A stretch of DNA of 64,000 bases from Clostridiaceae bacterium. Its GTDB lineage: Bacteria > Bacillota > Clostridia > Peptostreptococcales > T1SED10-28. A model generated the notes under the pieces. That model saw only the letters and a list, made by a program, of their open reading frames with translations. It was not told the origin of the DNA and did not search any database. The number at the start of each line of letters is the position of its first letter. Position 1 is the stretch's first letter. The position numbers and the translations under genes were made by a program. The stretch lies in the NCBI GenBank assembly GCA_003554105.1, contig PWFQ01000073.1:41834-105833 (forward strand), written 5' to 3'. This document shows, one piece after another, positions 8,701 to 17,332 of the stretch.

Positions 8701-9729
8701 TTAGAAGAACTTTGACGGGGGTCTTGTATCCTTCTCTTCAATCTTTGCATACCGACCGATGTCAATTGGGCTGACGGGATAGGTGGTCTCCCAGGGCCAT
8801 CCGCCAAATTGGGTTTCCTGGTAGTCATCGTAGGCTTGCTGTATTTCCTCCATGGTATTCATAACGAAAGGACCATAGCTTACAACAGGCTCATTAATCG
8901 GCTCGCCCTCCAACACAAGGAGGCGGGCTTTTTTATTTCCGTTAAGCAATGTGATTTCTTCGTCACCTGAAAGTTTGAAGCTTTTTTTGCCATTAAAATC
9001 ATTGCCATCGAGGATGAAATCCTCTCCTTCAAAATAATATAGGCGTCGATTTAAAGTATTTGAGACCTTTGGCAGAGTGAAACTTGCTTTAGGTTCCAAG
9101 TTACTGATGTAAATCCCTACATGATTTTCCGGGTTGTTTGCCCATGAATCAGGAGTAGGCTTCGGTCCACGGGTATTTTTATAGGATCCGGAAATGATCC
9201 TGGTTTTTGTCACTTTCCCATGATCGTTTTTACTGATCAGTTCAGGAATTTCTTCTTCCCAAAGCATTTTGTAATTGGGCTCCACAAATTTACTTCTTTT
9301 CGGCAGATTCAGCCATACTTGAAAGAGCTCAAGGGTGTTCTCCTTATCCTCATGAACAAGAGGAAACATCTCTGAGTGTTGCATACCTTTTCCTGCAGTC
9401 ATCCACTGAACATCTCCCATGCCGTATCGACCGGATTGACCGGCTGAATCTCCATGATCCACATAGCCTTGGAGGACGATGGTTACAGTTTCAAATCCAC
9501 GATGGGGATGTGCCGGAAAACCCGGGACTTCCTTGCCATAATACATACGCCAGTCTTTGGATAAATCGAAATCCTCCTTTGGCTGGGGATCAGGAAGTAA
9601 TTCCTTGGGCACCCCCTGGTTTTCGTTTCCCCGGGGATAATAGTCCAGATGATGCATACGGACCAGGAAGGGGTCCCCCACCTCTTCCTGAAATCGAAAA
9701 TCATTCACCTCTAAAATCGTTTTTCCCAT
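8701..9729 (-). CDS. Pirin-family bicupin protein
   Basis: The 342-aa protein has the pirin N-terminal cupin with iron ligands in PAHPHRGFETVT and GKGMQHSEMF (His, His, His, Glu set present). The C-terminal cupin is seen around ARLLVLEGEPINEPVVSYGPFVMNT. Pirins act as metal-binding redox sensors or quercetinase-like enzymes; the role here is unknown. AAAGGAGGATCACT precedes the ATG. It is convergent with the MFS gene with a 3-bp gap, and its own 3-prime region contains a plus-strand terminator (8902-8934). Confidence 0.9.
   Translation of the reverse strand: MGKTILEVNDFRFQEEVGDPFLVRMHHLDYYPRGNENQGVPKELLPDPQPKEDFDLSKDWRMYYGKEVPGFPAHPHRGFETVTIVLQGYVDHGDSAGQSGRYGMGDVQWMTAGKGMQHSEMFPLVHEDKENTLELFQVWLNLPKRSKFVEPNYKMLWEEEIPELISKNDHGKVTKTRIISGSYKNTRGPKPTPDSWANNPENHVGIYISNLEPKASFTLPKVSNTLNRRLYYFEGEDFILDGNDFNGKKSFKLSGDEEITLLNGNKKARLLVLEGEPINEPVVSYGPFVMNTMEEIQQAYDDYQETQFGGWPWETTYPVSPIDIGRYAKIEEKDTRPPSKFF
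8902..8934 (+). terminator. Intragenic terminator for the MFS transcript, inside the pirin gene
   Basis: The stem CTCGCCCTCC / GGAGGCGGGC (one bulged C, one G-T pair) is followed by TTTTTTA on the plus strand, 205-237 bp after the MFS stop codon and within pirin coding sequence. No terminator exists between the two genes. Confidence 0.65.
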
Positions 9730-9913
9730 AGTGATCCTCCTTTGATCCGGTTAATAATTAATCATATTCTCTTACATACATACCTTTTTCAAAGATGTTT
9801 AAACGAAAATTCTGAGAATGTCGAATCTTTCTTTCAATAGAGGGAAGTGGTATAATGACAGAAAACTTGTCAAACTAAAAACTCCCTGCAAATCCTAAAG
9901 GTGGTGAAGGAAA

Positions 9914-11287
9914 TTGGCTCAGCGGAAGGTTCCCTCAGTGGAAGCATTGGAAAAGCTTTCAGAAAGTATGGATCTTATGGAAGATCTTATTGATAATGCA
10001 TATTACGGAATGGTTCTTGTGGACAAAGACGGAAAAATCATCAAATGGAATTATGAAAAGCTTTTTGGATTAAAAGAATCTCAAGTCGTTGGACGTCCGG
10101 TGAATGAAATTATTGAGAATACAAGGCTTCATATTGTTGCGAAATCAGGTAAAAAAGAGCTCTTTGAACTCCAGGAGATTAATGGCAAACATGTGATTAC
10201 CTCCAGAGTTCCTATCATAAAGGATGGTCAAGTGATTGGAGCTGTAGGAACAGTATTATTTCGTGATACCGAAGAATTGCAGCGACTAGCATCACAAGTA
10301 CAGGAGCTCGAAAAGAAAGTGACCTCCTTCAGCATCTTTACCTTCGATGAGATTATCGGAGTCTCAGAGGAAATGAAAACTTTGAAGAAAGTTGCTAAGC
10401 GGATAGCCAATACAAAGTCAACGGTATTGATACAAGGTGAGAGCGGCACTGGGAAAGAGCTGTTTGCTCAGGCAATCCATCATGAGTCCGGAGAAAGAGG
10501 GAACTTTGTGCCGATCAATTGCGGAGCAATTCCTAAAGATCTTTTGGAATCCGAGCTTTTTGGTTATGAAACCGGAGCTTTTACTGGAGCAAAAAAAGGA
10601 GGAAAGGAAGGAAAACTGGCTCTTGCAAAGAAAGGAACACTGTTTCTTGATGAAGTTGGATCAATGCCTTTGGAGCTTCAATCGAAATTACTGCGGGTCC
10701 TGGAGAGTAGAGAGTATGAGCGTTTAGGAGGAACCGGAAGACTCCGTTTTCAGGGACGGATTATTTCCGCATCCAATGAATCTCTGGAACGTGCTGTGGA
10801 CCGGGGACGATTTCGGCGGGATCTGTATTATCGCTTGAATGTTGTGCGGATTGAGATTCCACCTCTTCGGGAACGCAAAATGGACATTTTGCCCTTAGCT
10901 GAAGAGCTTCTAAAGAAACTCTCTCCTTCTTTTGGAGAAAAAAAGGCGTGTCTTTCAGTTGGCATGATTCATGCCTTGAAAAAATACGATTGGCCGGGAA
11001 ACGTAAGAGAGCTTCGGAATGTTTTGGAGAGGGCGATGATTTTTTCTGAAACCGAAGAGTTAACCGAAGAACTTCTTCCAGGGACGATGAATTTCAGTGT
11101 AAGGGAAGTTGCTGAAAATGAGCAACAGCCAAAATTCTTAAAGGATCGTTTGAAAATCATGGAAAAAGAATTGATTCTTGAGGCAATTGAAAAATGCGGA
11201 GGAAACAAGTCATTGGCAGCAAAGAAACTGGGAATTCATCGAACCCTTCTATATCGAAAGCTGAAGGAAAGACAGCATCAGCTTTAA
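9914..11287 (+). CDS. Sigma-54-dependent transcriptional activator with PAS sensor
   Basis: A PAS domain spans about residues 20-125 (DNAYYGMVLVDKDGKIIKWN), followed by a short coiled linker and the AAA+ domain: Walker A GESGTGKE at 175-182, the sigma-54 contact loop GAFTGA at about 221-226, Walker B TLFLDEVGS and the arginine-finger region FRRDLYYRLNVV. The C-terminus is a Fis-type helix-turn-helix (SLAAKKLGIHRTLLYRKL). The TTG start at 9914 follows GGTGGTGAAGGAAA. The CoA-transferase operon begins 242 bp downstream behind a -24/-12 promoter, so this protein is its likely activator, presumably sensing a small acid or acyl-CoA through PAS (inference). Confidence 0.95.
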   Translation: MAQRKVPSVEALEKLSESMDLMEDLIDNAYYGMVLVDKDGKIIKWNYEKLFGLKESQVVGRPVNEIIENTRLHIVAKSGKKELFELQEINGKHVITSRVPIIKDGQVIGAVGTVLFRDTEELQRLASQVQELEKKVTSFSIFTFDEIIGVSEEMKTLKKVAKRIANTKSTVLIQGESGTGKELFAQAIHHESGERGNFVPINCGAIPKDLLESELFGYETGAFTGAKKGGKEGKLALAKKGTLFLDEVGSMPLELQSKLLRVLESREYERLGGTGRLRFQGRIISASNESLERAVDRGRFRRDLYYRLNVVRIEIPPLRERKMDILPLAEELLKKLSPSFGEKKACLSVGMIHALKKYDWPGNVRELRNVLERAMIFSETEELTEELLPGTMNFSVREVAENEQQPKFLKDRLKIMEKELILEAIEKCGGNKSLAAKKLGIHRTLLYRKLKERQHQL

Positions 11288-11370
11288 GAAAAATGTATTA
11301 ATATATCTACACTATTGAATATGGTGAATATAAAATGATACACTTGAGTAAAGGTCAATGGAAGGAAGTG

Positions 11371-11439
11371 AGTTCATAATAAAAGAAGTGATGATGAACT
11401 ATTTCATTGACTGTTGTAAAATCAGCAGGAGAAACTCCT
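11371..11439. promoter_or_regulatory. Candidate upstream activator sites for the CoA-transferase operon
   Basis: The inverted repeat AGTTCAT-N16-ATGAACT (11371-11377 / 11394-11400) lies about 70-100 bp upstream of the -24 element, the usual distance for an enhancer site. A smaller repeat AGGAG-AAA-CTCCT is at 11427-11439. Binding by the neighbouring activator is inferred, not shown. Confidence 0.45.
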
Positions 11440-11469
11440 TTTAATTGAGAATGTTTTTGAATGCATTTC

Positions 11470-11485
11470 TGGCATAATCCTTGCT
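11470..11485 (+). promoter_or_regulatory. Sigma-54 (-24/-12) promoter
   Basis: TGGCAT-N5-TTGCT matches the consensus TGGCAC-N5-TTGCW, with the invariant GG and GC 12 bp apart. It lies 45 bp upstream of the CoA-transferase start, and a GAFTGA-type activator is encoded directly upstream. Confidence 0.9.
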
Positions 11486-11529
11486 GTATGATTATAAGGA
11501 ACAAATAGTTAAATCAAAGGAGGTATACG

Positions 11530-12192
11530 ATGAAAAAGGTGATTACATTAGAAGAAGCGGCAAATCTTGTGAAAGACGGAATGAGTATAATGGTAGGAGG
11601 GTTTATGGGATGTGGTTCACCCCATAGCATCATTCGTACTCTGGAGGAAAAGAAAACAAGAAATCTCACAATTATTTGCAATGATACGTCCAGAGTGGAT
11701 TATGGGATCGGGAAGCTGGTAGCGGCAAAACAGGTTTCAAAGGTGATTACTTCCCATATCGGAACCAATCGGGAAACAGGAAGACAAATGAACGAGGAAG
11801 GATTGGAAGTGGAACTGGTTCCACAGGGTACCCTTGCAGAAAGAATTCGTTGTGCAGGCGCAGGTCTTGGAGGGTTTCTTACTCCTACAGGAGTCGGGAC
11901 AGTTGTGGAAGAGGGGAAGGAGAAAATGACCATCAACGGACAGGATTTCCTTCTTGAATTGCCACTATCTGCAGATGTTGCTCTTCTTTCGGGAGCTAAG
12001 GTTGACACTAAGGGCAATGTGTACTATGAAAAGGCAACGAGAAACTTCAATCCTGTAATGGCCATGGCTGCCAAGACAGTCATTGTGGAAGCAAGGGAAA
12101 TCGTAGAACCTGGGGAGATTGATCCGAATCACGTTGTGACACCGGCAATCTTTGTTGACTATATTGTAAAGGGGGAAAATTTCCATGAATAA
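11530..12192 (+). CDS. 3-oxoacid/acetoacetate-type CoA-transferase, subunit A
   Basis: Alpha subunit of a class I CoA-transferase (AtoD/CtfA/ScoA-like, 220 aa). Residues 1-40 carry VKDGMSIMVGGFMGCGSPHSII and the core has GTLAERIRCAGAGLGGFLTPTGVGT, both family hallmarks. It moves CoA between short-chain acids such as acetate, butyrate or acetoacetate; the exact acid cannot be read from sequence. AAAGGAGG precedes the ATG. Overlaps subunit B by 8 bp. Expression is expected to need sigma-54 and the upstream activator. Confidence 0.92.
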   Translation: MKKVITLEEAANLVKDGMSIMVGGFMGCGSPHSIIRTLEEKKTRNLTIICNDTSRVDYGIGKLVAAKQVSKVITSHIGTNRETGRQMNEEGLEVELVPQGTLAERIRCAGAGLGGFLTPTGVGTVVEEGKEKMTINGQDFLLELPLSADVALLSGAKVDTKGNVYYEKATRNFNPVMAMAAKTVIVEAREIVEPGEIDPNHVVTPAIFVDYIVKGENFHE

Positions 12193-12847
12193 GGAACGGC
12201 TGCGGGAAACCATCGCAAAACGTGTGGCAATGGAGTTAAAGGACGGAGACATGGTGAATTTAGGAATTGGAATGCCTACATTGGTAGCGAACTATGTACC
12301 TGAGGATATTGATGTCACTTTCCAGTCGGAAAACGGATTTTTAGGGCTTGGCCTTGCTCCAACGGATCCTGAGAGTTTTGATCCGGACCTGGTTAATGCG
12401 GGGGGACTCCCTGCGTCGATTAGAATCGGCGGAGCGTTTTTTGATAGCACTCAATCCTTTGCAATCATCCGTGGAGGTCATCTGGATATCACAGTATTAG
12501 GTGCAATGCAGGTGGATGAGAAGGGGAACCTGGCCAACTGGATGATCCCGAAGAAAATGGTAGCAGGTATGGGTGGTGCAATGGATCTTGTTGTGGGTGC
12601 AAAAAAAGTGATTATTGCCATGGAACATACGGCGAAAGGGAATCCTAAAATCCTAAAAGAATGTCAATTGCCTCTTACCGCAGTCAATCAGGTGGATTTG
12701 ATTGTTACGGAAATGGCAGTTATTGAAGTGACGGATGAAGGATTGGTTTTAAAGGAGCTTGGACCGGAGGCAACGGTTCAGGAAGTTATCGATGCCACGG
12801 AAGCGAAATTATTGATTCCTGAAGATGTGCCAAGAATGAAACTGTAA
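12185..12847 (+). CDS. 3-oxoacid/acetoacetate-type CoA-transferase, subunit B
   Basis: Beta subunit (AtoA/CtfB-like, 220 aa). The catalytic glutamate that forms the glutamyl-CoA thioester is in the SENG motif (FQSENGFLGLG, about residue 46). NLGIGMPTLVANYVP and the GGHLDITVLGAMQVD block are typical. It pairs with the preceding subunit; the 8-bp overlap implies coupled translation. A symmetrical terminator follows. Together the two probably activate or salvage short-chain fatty acids during fermentation. Confidence 0.92.
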   Translation: MNKERLRETIAKRVAMELKDGDMVNLGIGMPTLVANYVPEDIDVTFQSENGFLGLGLAPTDPESFDPDLVNAGGLPASIRIGGAFFDSTQSFAIIRGGHLDITVLGAMQVDEKGNLANWMIPKKMVAGMGGAMDLVVGAKKVIIAMEHTAKGNPKILKECQLPLTAVNQVDLIVTEMAVIEVTDEGLVLKELGPEATVQEVIDATEAKLLIPEDVPRMKL

Positions 12848-12853
12848 AAAATC

Positions 12854-12883
12854 AAAAGTGTAGCGAAAATGCTACACTTTTTT
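12854..12883. terminator. Bidirectional terminator after the CoA-transferase operon
   Basis: An 11-bp stem AAAAGTGTAGC/GCTACACTTTT with a 6-nt loop; T-runs follow in both directions, serving the CoA-transferase and the convergent mnmH. Confidence 0.9.
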
Positions 12884-12887
12884 AATC

Positions 12888-13940
12888 CTAATCCCTTAGA
12901 ACCTTATGTTTCTCCAACCAGGGAAGAAGTTCGGATGGAAGATCTGTATACCGGAAAATCATCGATTGATTTTTGAAGCTCTCCACGGATTTTCTATACA
13001 AAGGATCGTAGTGTTTTTCCAACAAGATCTTAACCAACTCATAATAATTATTCTGCTCCGCCAGATTTAGCAAGTGTTTCACTTGCAAAGATCCCAGAGA
13101 TTTTTTAAATAGTGTGATTTTTTCATTGATTTTCATATAGTGGTTTGGTTCCAAAGATTGCTGTGGAGGTAAATAATCGTTTAAAATTCGGCGGATACGA
13201 CAATCGAAAGTGGTTTCCATCAGGATGTGTATTGGTGAGTTCACGATGGATTGATAAAGATCTTCAGGAACCGTTATTCTTCCGATTCTCCTGCTTTCCA
13301 TTTCCACAAAAATCCGCTGTTGGTTTTGGGGATAAAGGGATTCAAGAAGAAGGGATTCAAAACGTTTCTGGCTTGGAGAATCTTTTCTGTAGAGAAGGTC
13401 TCCGAATAATGAGCCTCCGTTTTGGGCCAGGGATTCCAAATGCAGAATCGGATATCCCCCATCTTTCAAGAGATTTAATGCTTCGGATTTTCCGACACCT
13501 GTATAGCCGTGAAGAACCACAAAAGACCTTTTTGCTGAAAGTTCATACAGGGAGGATCGTACAAAATTGCGATATGCTTTGTATCCACCCTCAAGTTTCA
13601 CAACTTGATATCCTCTTTCCGAAAAGAACTTTGCAGGAACAGTGCTTCTAAGGCCCCCTCTATAGCAATAGAATCCGATGGTTTTTCCGCTCTGTGAGAT
13701 GGTTTTTAAAAGAGACTCCAACAGGTGAACTTTTTCTTCGCCATACTGAAAAGCAATGGATTTGGCTCTTTCTTTATCATCACGATAGAGCTCTCCCACC
13801 TCATGGCGTTCCTCATCGGTGAGGACTGGAAAATTGATGGATGCAAAAATATGATCTTCCTGATACTCTATTGGACTTCGCACATCGATCCATTGGATCG
13901 CCGGATCGTGATAATGGCTTTGGATTGTCACTGACTTCAT
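12888..13940 (-). CDS. mnmH: tRNA 2-selenouridine synthase (rhodanese + P-loop)
   Basis: Replaces sulfur by selenium, through a geranylated intermediate, at the wobble 2-thiouridine of certain tRNAs using selenophosphate. Residues 1-120 are a rhodanese domain with the catalytic cysteine in GFYCYRGGLRS; a P-loop GYTGVGKSE follows near residue 150. The 350-aa length fits SelU/YbbB. ATG 13940 was chosen over 13946 because AAAGGG is 7 nt from it and too close to the upstream ATG. selD is not in the window; its presence elsewhere is expected. Confidence 0.92.
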   Translation of the reverse strand: MKSVTIQSHYHDPAIQWIDVRSPIEYQEDHIFASINFPVLTDEERHEVGELYRDDKERAKSIAFQYGEEKVHLLESLLKTISQSGKTIGFYCYRGGLRSTVPAKFFSERGYQVVKLEGGYKAYRNFVRSSLYELSAKRSFVVLHGYTGVGKSEALNLLKDGGYPILHLESLAQNGGSLFGDLLYRKDSPSQKRFESLLLESLYPQNQQRIFVEMESRRIGRITVPEDLYQSIVNSPIHILMETTFDCRIRRILNDYLPPQQSLEPNHYMKINEKITLFKKSLGSLQVKHLLNLAEQNNYYELVKILLEKHYDPLYRKSVESFKNQSMIFRYTDLPSELLPWLEKHKVLRD

Positions 13941-14111
13941 AAGCATTCCCTTTCATTAAAAAAGTTGATTGATTTTCTGTTTCTCATTCTACTCCTTCCT
14001 GGATGATTGTCAATGAGGGATGCGGGAATAACCAATCTAATCATTGAAATATCAACAGAAAATAATTCAGTGATTTCATGAAATAAGTCTAGTAATTCTG
14101 GTGTTTTCTGC

Positions 14112-14151
14112 TATAATTATTCCTATGTGCAAAGGTTCTGAAAACCTTAAG
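14112..14151 (+). promoter_or_regulatory. -10 element and leader hairpin of the spermidine operon
   Basis: TATAAT at 14112-14117 has no convincing -35. The predicted leader contains a small hairpin AAGGTT-ctgaa-AACCTT just downstream. No larger riboswitch-like structure was recognised in the 232-bp gap. Confidence 0.4.
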
Positions 14152-14178
14152 ATTATAGGGATTGAAGGGGGTTTAATT

Positions 14179-14991
14179 ATGAAAGGTTCTAAAAAAATTA
14201 AATTGCATGGATTTAATAATTTGACGAAGACATTAAGCTTTAACATATACGATATTTGCTATGCCAACTCCGCTGAGGATCGAGAGCGGTATATCAAGTA
14301 TATCGATGAGCAATATAATGCAGAACGATTGACGGACATTCTGAAACATGTTACAAAAACCATAGGAGCACAAGTCCTGAACATTGCTAAACAGGACTAT
14401 GAGCCCCAGGGAGCCAGTGTGACCATTCTGATTTCCGAGGAAGAGGTGTACGACGAAGATTTGGATCCATCCTGCAACAAAGGAATTCTCAAAAACAATC
14501 CCCAGTCGGTTGTTGGGCACCTTGATAAAAGTCACCTCACAGTCCATACCTATCCTGAGTACCATCCAGACAACGGAATCAGTACCTTCAGAGTGGATAT
14601 CGACGTATCCACCTGCGGAACCATTTCTCCTTTGAAAGCATTAAACTATCTCATCGACAGTTTTGACTCCGATATTATCACAATCGATTATCGGGTAAGG
14701 GGCTTTACAAGAAAAGCCAGTGGTCAGAAAATATTTATCGATCACAACATTAACTCGATTCAAAACTTTATTGCAAAAAAAACCTTAAACAAATACAAAC
14801 TGATTGATGTGAATGTATATCAGGAGAATATTTTTCATACCAAAATGATGCTCAACGAGTTCGATCTGGCAAATTATCTTTTTGAAGCGGATCCCGATGA
14901 TTTAACGGTGAAGGAGCAAAAATCCATCATTGCCAATCTGAAGAAGGAAATGAAAGAGATATTTTATGGTCGGAATATAGGGAGGAGCTAA
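14179..14991 (+). CDS. speD: S-adenosylmethionine decarboxylase proenzyme (class 1a)
   Basis: Makes decarboxylated SAM, the aminopropyl donor for spermidine. The self-cleavage site is [13 protein letters not shown], with Lys117-Ser118 as the scissile pair; Ser118 becomes the pyruvoyl cofactor, as in the long E. coli-type enzymes. Length from ATG 14179 is 270 aa, matching that class and not the short Bacillus form. The ORF-track start at 14101 adds residues without a ribosome site, whereas the chosen ATG is preceded by GAAGGGGG. It is the first gene of speD-speA-speE-speB and its stop overlaps the next start (TAATG). Confidence 0.93.
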   Translation: MKGSKKIKLHGFNNLTKTLSFNIYDICYANSAEDRERYIKYIDEQYNAERLTDILKHVTKTIGAQVLNIAKQDYEPQGASVTILISEEEVYDEDLDPSCNKGILKNNPQSVVGHLDKSHLTVHTYPEYHPDNGISTFRVDIDVSTCGTISPLKALNYLIDSFDSDIITIDYRVRGFTRKASGQKIFIDHNINSIQNFIAKKTLNKYKLIDVNVYQENIFHTKMMLNEFDLANYLFEADPDDLTVKEQKSIIANLKKEMKEIFYGRNIGRS

Positions 14992-16472
14992 TGAAGTATA
15001 AGCTGAATCAAAACCAAACTCCTTTATTTACTGCAATGAAGGAATATCGTGACCGTCAGGTCACACCTTTCGATGTGCCGGGACATAAGCACGGGAGAGG
15101 ACTAAAGGAATACAAGGATTACTTCGGTGATGCTATGCTGGAACTGGATGTCAACTCCATGAAACCTCTGGATTTTTTAGGAAACCCTACTTCTGTGATA
15201 AAGGAGTCGGAGGAGCTTTTGGCTGATGCCTTTGGAGGAGATCGCGGATTTTTTATTATCAATGGAACTTCTTTTGCAGTTCAGACAATGATTATGAGTG
15301 TCGTAAAGCATGGCGAGAAAATCATTCTGCCGAGAAACGTTCATAAATCTGTCATTAATGCATTGGTTCTTTCCGGAGCACTGCCGGTGTATATGAAACC
15401 CGAGATGGATTCTGAAATGGGCGTTTCCCATAATGTGACCTTGAAAGCATTGAAAAAAGCCTACGAACAGAATCCGGATTCAAAGGCGGCTTTATTTATT
15501 AATCCCACCTATTATGGAGCAGCAGGGGATTTAAGGAGCCTTGTGAAATTTTGTCGTGATCGCGGGATCTATTCTCTGGTTGATGAAGCCCACGGAACCC
15601 ATTTTCATTTTCATCCTGATCTGCCTGTCAGCGGAATGGAAGCAGGAGCGGATTTTTCAGCGGTGAGTCTTCATAAAACCGGTGGATCATTGACTCAGAG
15701 CTCGGCACTCATTATAAACACAGAACGGATTGGCGGACAATATGTCCGTCGATTTATCAACCTGATGCAAACCACGAGTCCATCCTATCTTCTGATGGGC
15801 AGTGTTGATGTAGCAAGAAAGCAATTGGCTCTTCACGGCAAAGAAATGCTTGATGAGGTTCTTGCTCTTTCCCACTGCGCAAGGAGTGGAATCAACAGTA
15901 TAAAAGGAGTCTATTCCATGGGTCCTGAGGCTGTAGGCCGACCGGGGGTTTATCACTTTGACCCGACAAAGCTCAGCATTACCATGAGAAATCTGGGGAT
16001 CAACGGAATGGAGCTTTATGATCGTTTAAGGGACGAATACAATATTCAAATGGAAACCGGAGACGTGTACTCCTCCCTGGCAATTTTAAGTCTGGGAGAT
16101 TCTATGGAATCCGTTGACCATTTAATCCGGAGTATTGAAGATATTAAACAACGCTACGGCAAAAACCATCGTTTGGAATACGATAAAATTGATTTGAATT
16201 ATCCCGATGTTGTATTAACACCACGGGAGGCTTTTTATGGAGAAAAGGAGCGGGTGTCGCTTTCCGATTCCCTGGGAAGAATCAGTGGGGAAACAATAAT
16301 GAGCTATCCTCCCGGGATCCCCGTTGTAGGATACGGAGAAAGAATCACTGAATCTGTGATCGAGCAGATTCTTCTATTCAAATCCTCCCATGGAATCATT
16401 ACAGGGATGGATGATCCGGAAGTCAGCCATTTAAAAGTGTTAAAGGCACCGGTCTTAAAAAAGAGGAGGTAA
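14991..16472 (+). CDS. speA: Orn/Lys/Arg decarboxylase, probable arginine decarboxylase
   Basis: A fold-type I PLP decarboxylase of 493 aa, the Bacillus SpeA/YaaO type. The PLP lysine is in SLHKTGGSLTQSSAL, and VDEAHGTHFHFHP carries the aspartate that binds the pyridine nitrogen. The N-terminal TPFDVPGHKHGRG is typical. An operon also encoding agmatinase argues for arginine to agmatine rather than lysine to cadaverine. The start overlaps the speD stop. Confidence 0.9.
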   Translation: MKYKLNQNQTPLFTAMKEYRDRQVTPFDVPGHKHGRGLKEYKDYFGDAMLELDVNSMKPLDFLGNPTSVIKESEELLADAFGGDRGFFIINGTSFAVQTMIMSVVKHGEKIILPRNVHKSVINALVLSGALPVYMKPEMDSEMGVSHNVTLKALKKAYEQNPDSKAALFINPTYYGAAGDLRSLVKFCRDRGIYSLVDEAHGTHFHFHPDLPVSGMEAGADFSAVSLHKTGGSLTQSSALIINTERIGGQYVRRFINLMQTTSPSYLLMGSVDVARKQLALHGKEMLDEVLALSHCARSGINSIKGVYSMGPEAVGRPGVYHFDPTKLSITMRNLGINGMELYDRLRDEYNIQMETGDVYSSLAILSLGDSMESVDHLIRSIEDIKQRYGKNHRLEYDKIDLNYPDVVLTPREAFYGEKERVSLSDSLGRISGETIMSYPPGIPVVGYGERITESVIEQILLFKSSHGIITGMDDPEVSHLKVLKAPVLKKRR

Positions 16473-16476
16473 AAGC

Positions 16477-17322
16477 ATGGAATTATGGTACACAGAGGAA
16501 CATACCGAAAATGTTCGTTTTTCCATTAAAGTTAAAGAACATCTTTATACGGCGAAAAGTCCCTTTCAAACCATTGATTTTTTCAGTTCTGAAGAGTTTG
16601 GGACTTTTTTCACCCTGGATGGTCTGATGATGGTGAACGAGAAGGATGAGTTTATTTATCATGACATGATCACCCATGTGGCTATGGCGACGAATCCCTA
16701 TGTAAAAAAAGCTCTTGTGATCGGAGGAGGAGATGGGGGAACCGTTCGGGAACTGACCCGTTATCCGGGAATTGAAACCATCGATATGGTGGAAATTGAT
16801 GAAATGGTGGTTCGGGCCTCCCAGAAATATCTCCCCCTTACTGCATCCCAACTGGATAACCACCGTGTCAATCTTTATTTTGAGGACGGTATCCGGTTTA
16901 TACATGGAAAGAAAAAGGAATACGACCTGATTCTTGTGGACTCTACGGATCCTATCGGACCGGGAGAAGGATTGTTTAGCAAAGCATTCTACCAGGATTG
17001 TTTTAATGCCCTGACGGATACAGGGATTCTTATCAATCAGCATGAGAGTCCGTATTATGACCGGGATGTACGGGAAATGAAAAGAGCCCATAATAAGCTG
17101 AAGGAGCTTTTTCCCATCAGTAAAGTCTATCAATTCCATATGCCCACCTATCCTTCAGGATACTGGCTTTTCGGATTTGCATCCAAAACTTTGGATCCCC
17201 TGAAGGATCATCAAAGAGAAGCTTGGGAGGAATTAGGACTTGACACGAAATATTACAACTCTGATTTGCATCAAGGGTGCTTTTCTCTGCCAAGCTTTGT
17301 AAAGAACATGCTGGAAGAATAG
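16477..17322 (+). CDS. speE: Spermidine synthase
   Basis: Transfers the aminopropyl group of decarboxylated SAM to putrescine. The core motifs LVIGGGDGGTVRELTRYPG and DLILVDSTDPIGPGEGLF (catalytic aspartate region) are intact, and the N-terminal beta hairpin precedes them. Length 281 aa. AGGAGG precedes the ATG, 4 bp after speA. It links the speD and speB products. Confidence 0.95.
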   Translation: MELWYTEEHTENVRFSIKVKEHLYTAKSPFQTIDFFSSEEFGTFFTLDGLMMVNEKDEFIYHDMITHVAMATNPYVKKALVIGGGDGGTVRELTRYPGIETIDMVEIDEMVVRASQKYLPLTASQLDNHRVNLYFEDGIRFIHGKKKEYDLILVDSTDPIGPGEGLFSKAFYQDCFNALTDTGILINQHESPYYDRDVREMKRAHNKLKELFPISKVYQFHMPTYPSGYWLFGFASKTLDPLKDHQREAWEELGLDTKYYNSDLHQGCFSLPSFVKNMLEE

Positions 17323-17332
17323 GAGGAGGACC

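Noticed and set aside
16483-17139. 218-aa minus-strand ORF
   Set aside because: Antisense to speE, a clear family member; no ribosome site or recognisable motif.
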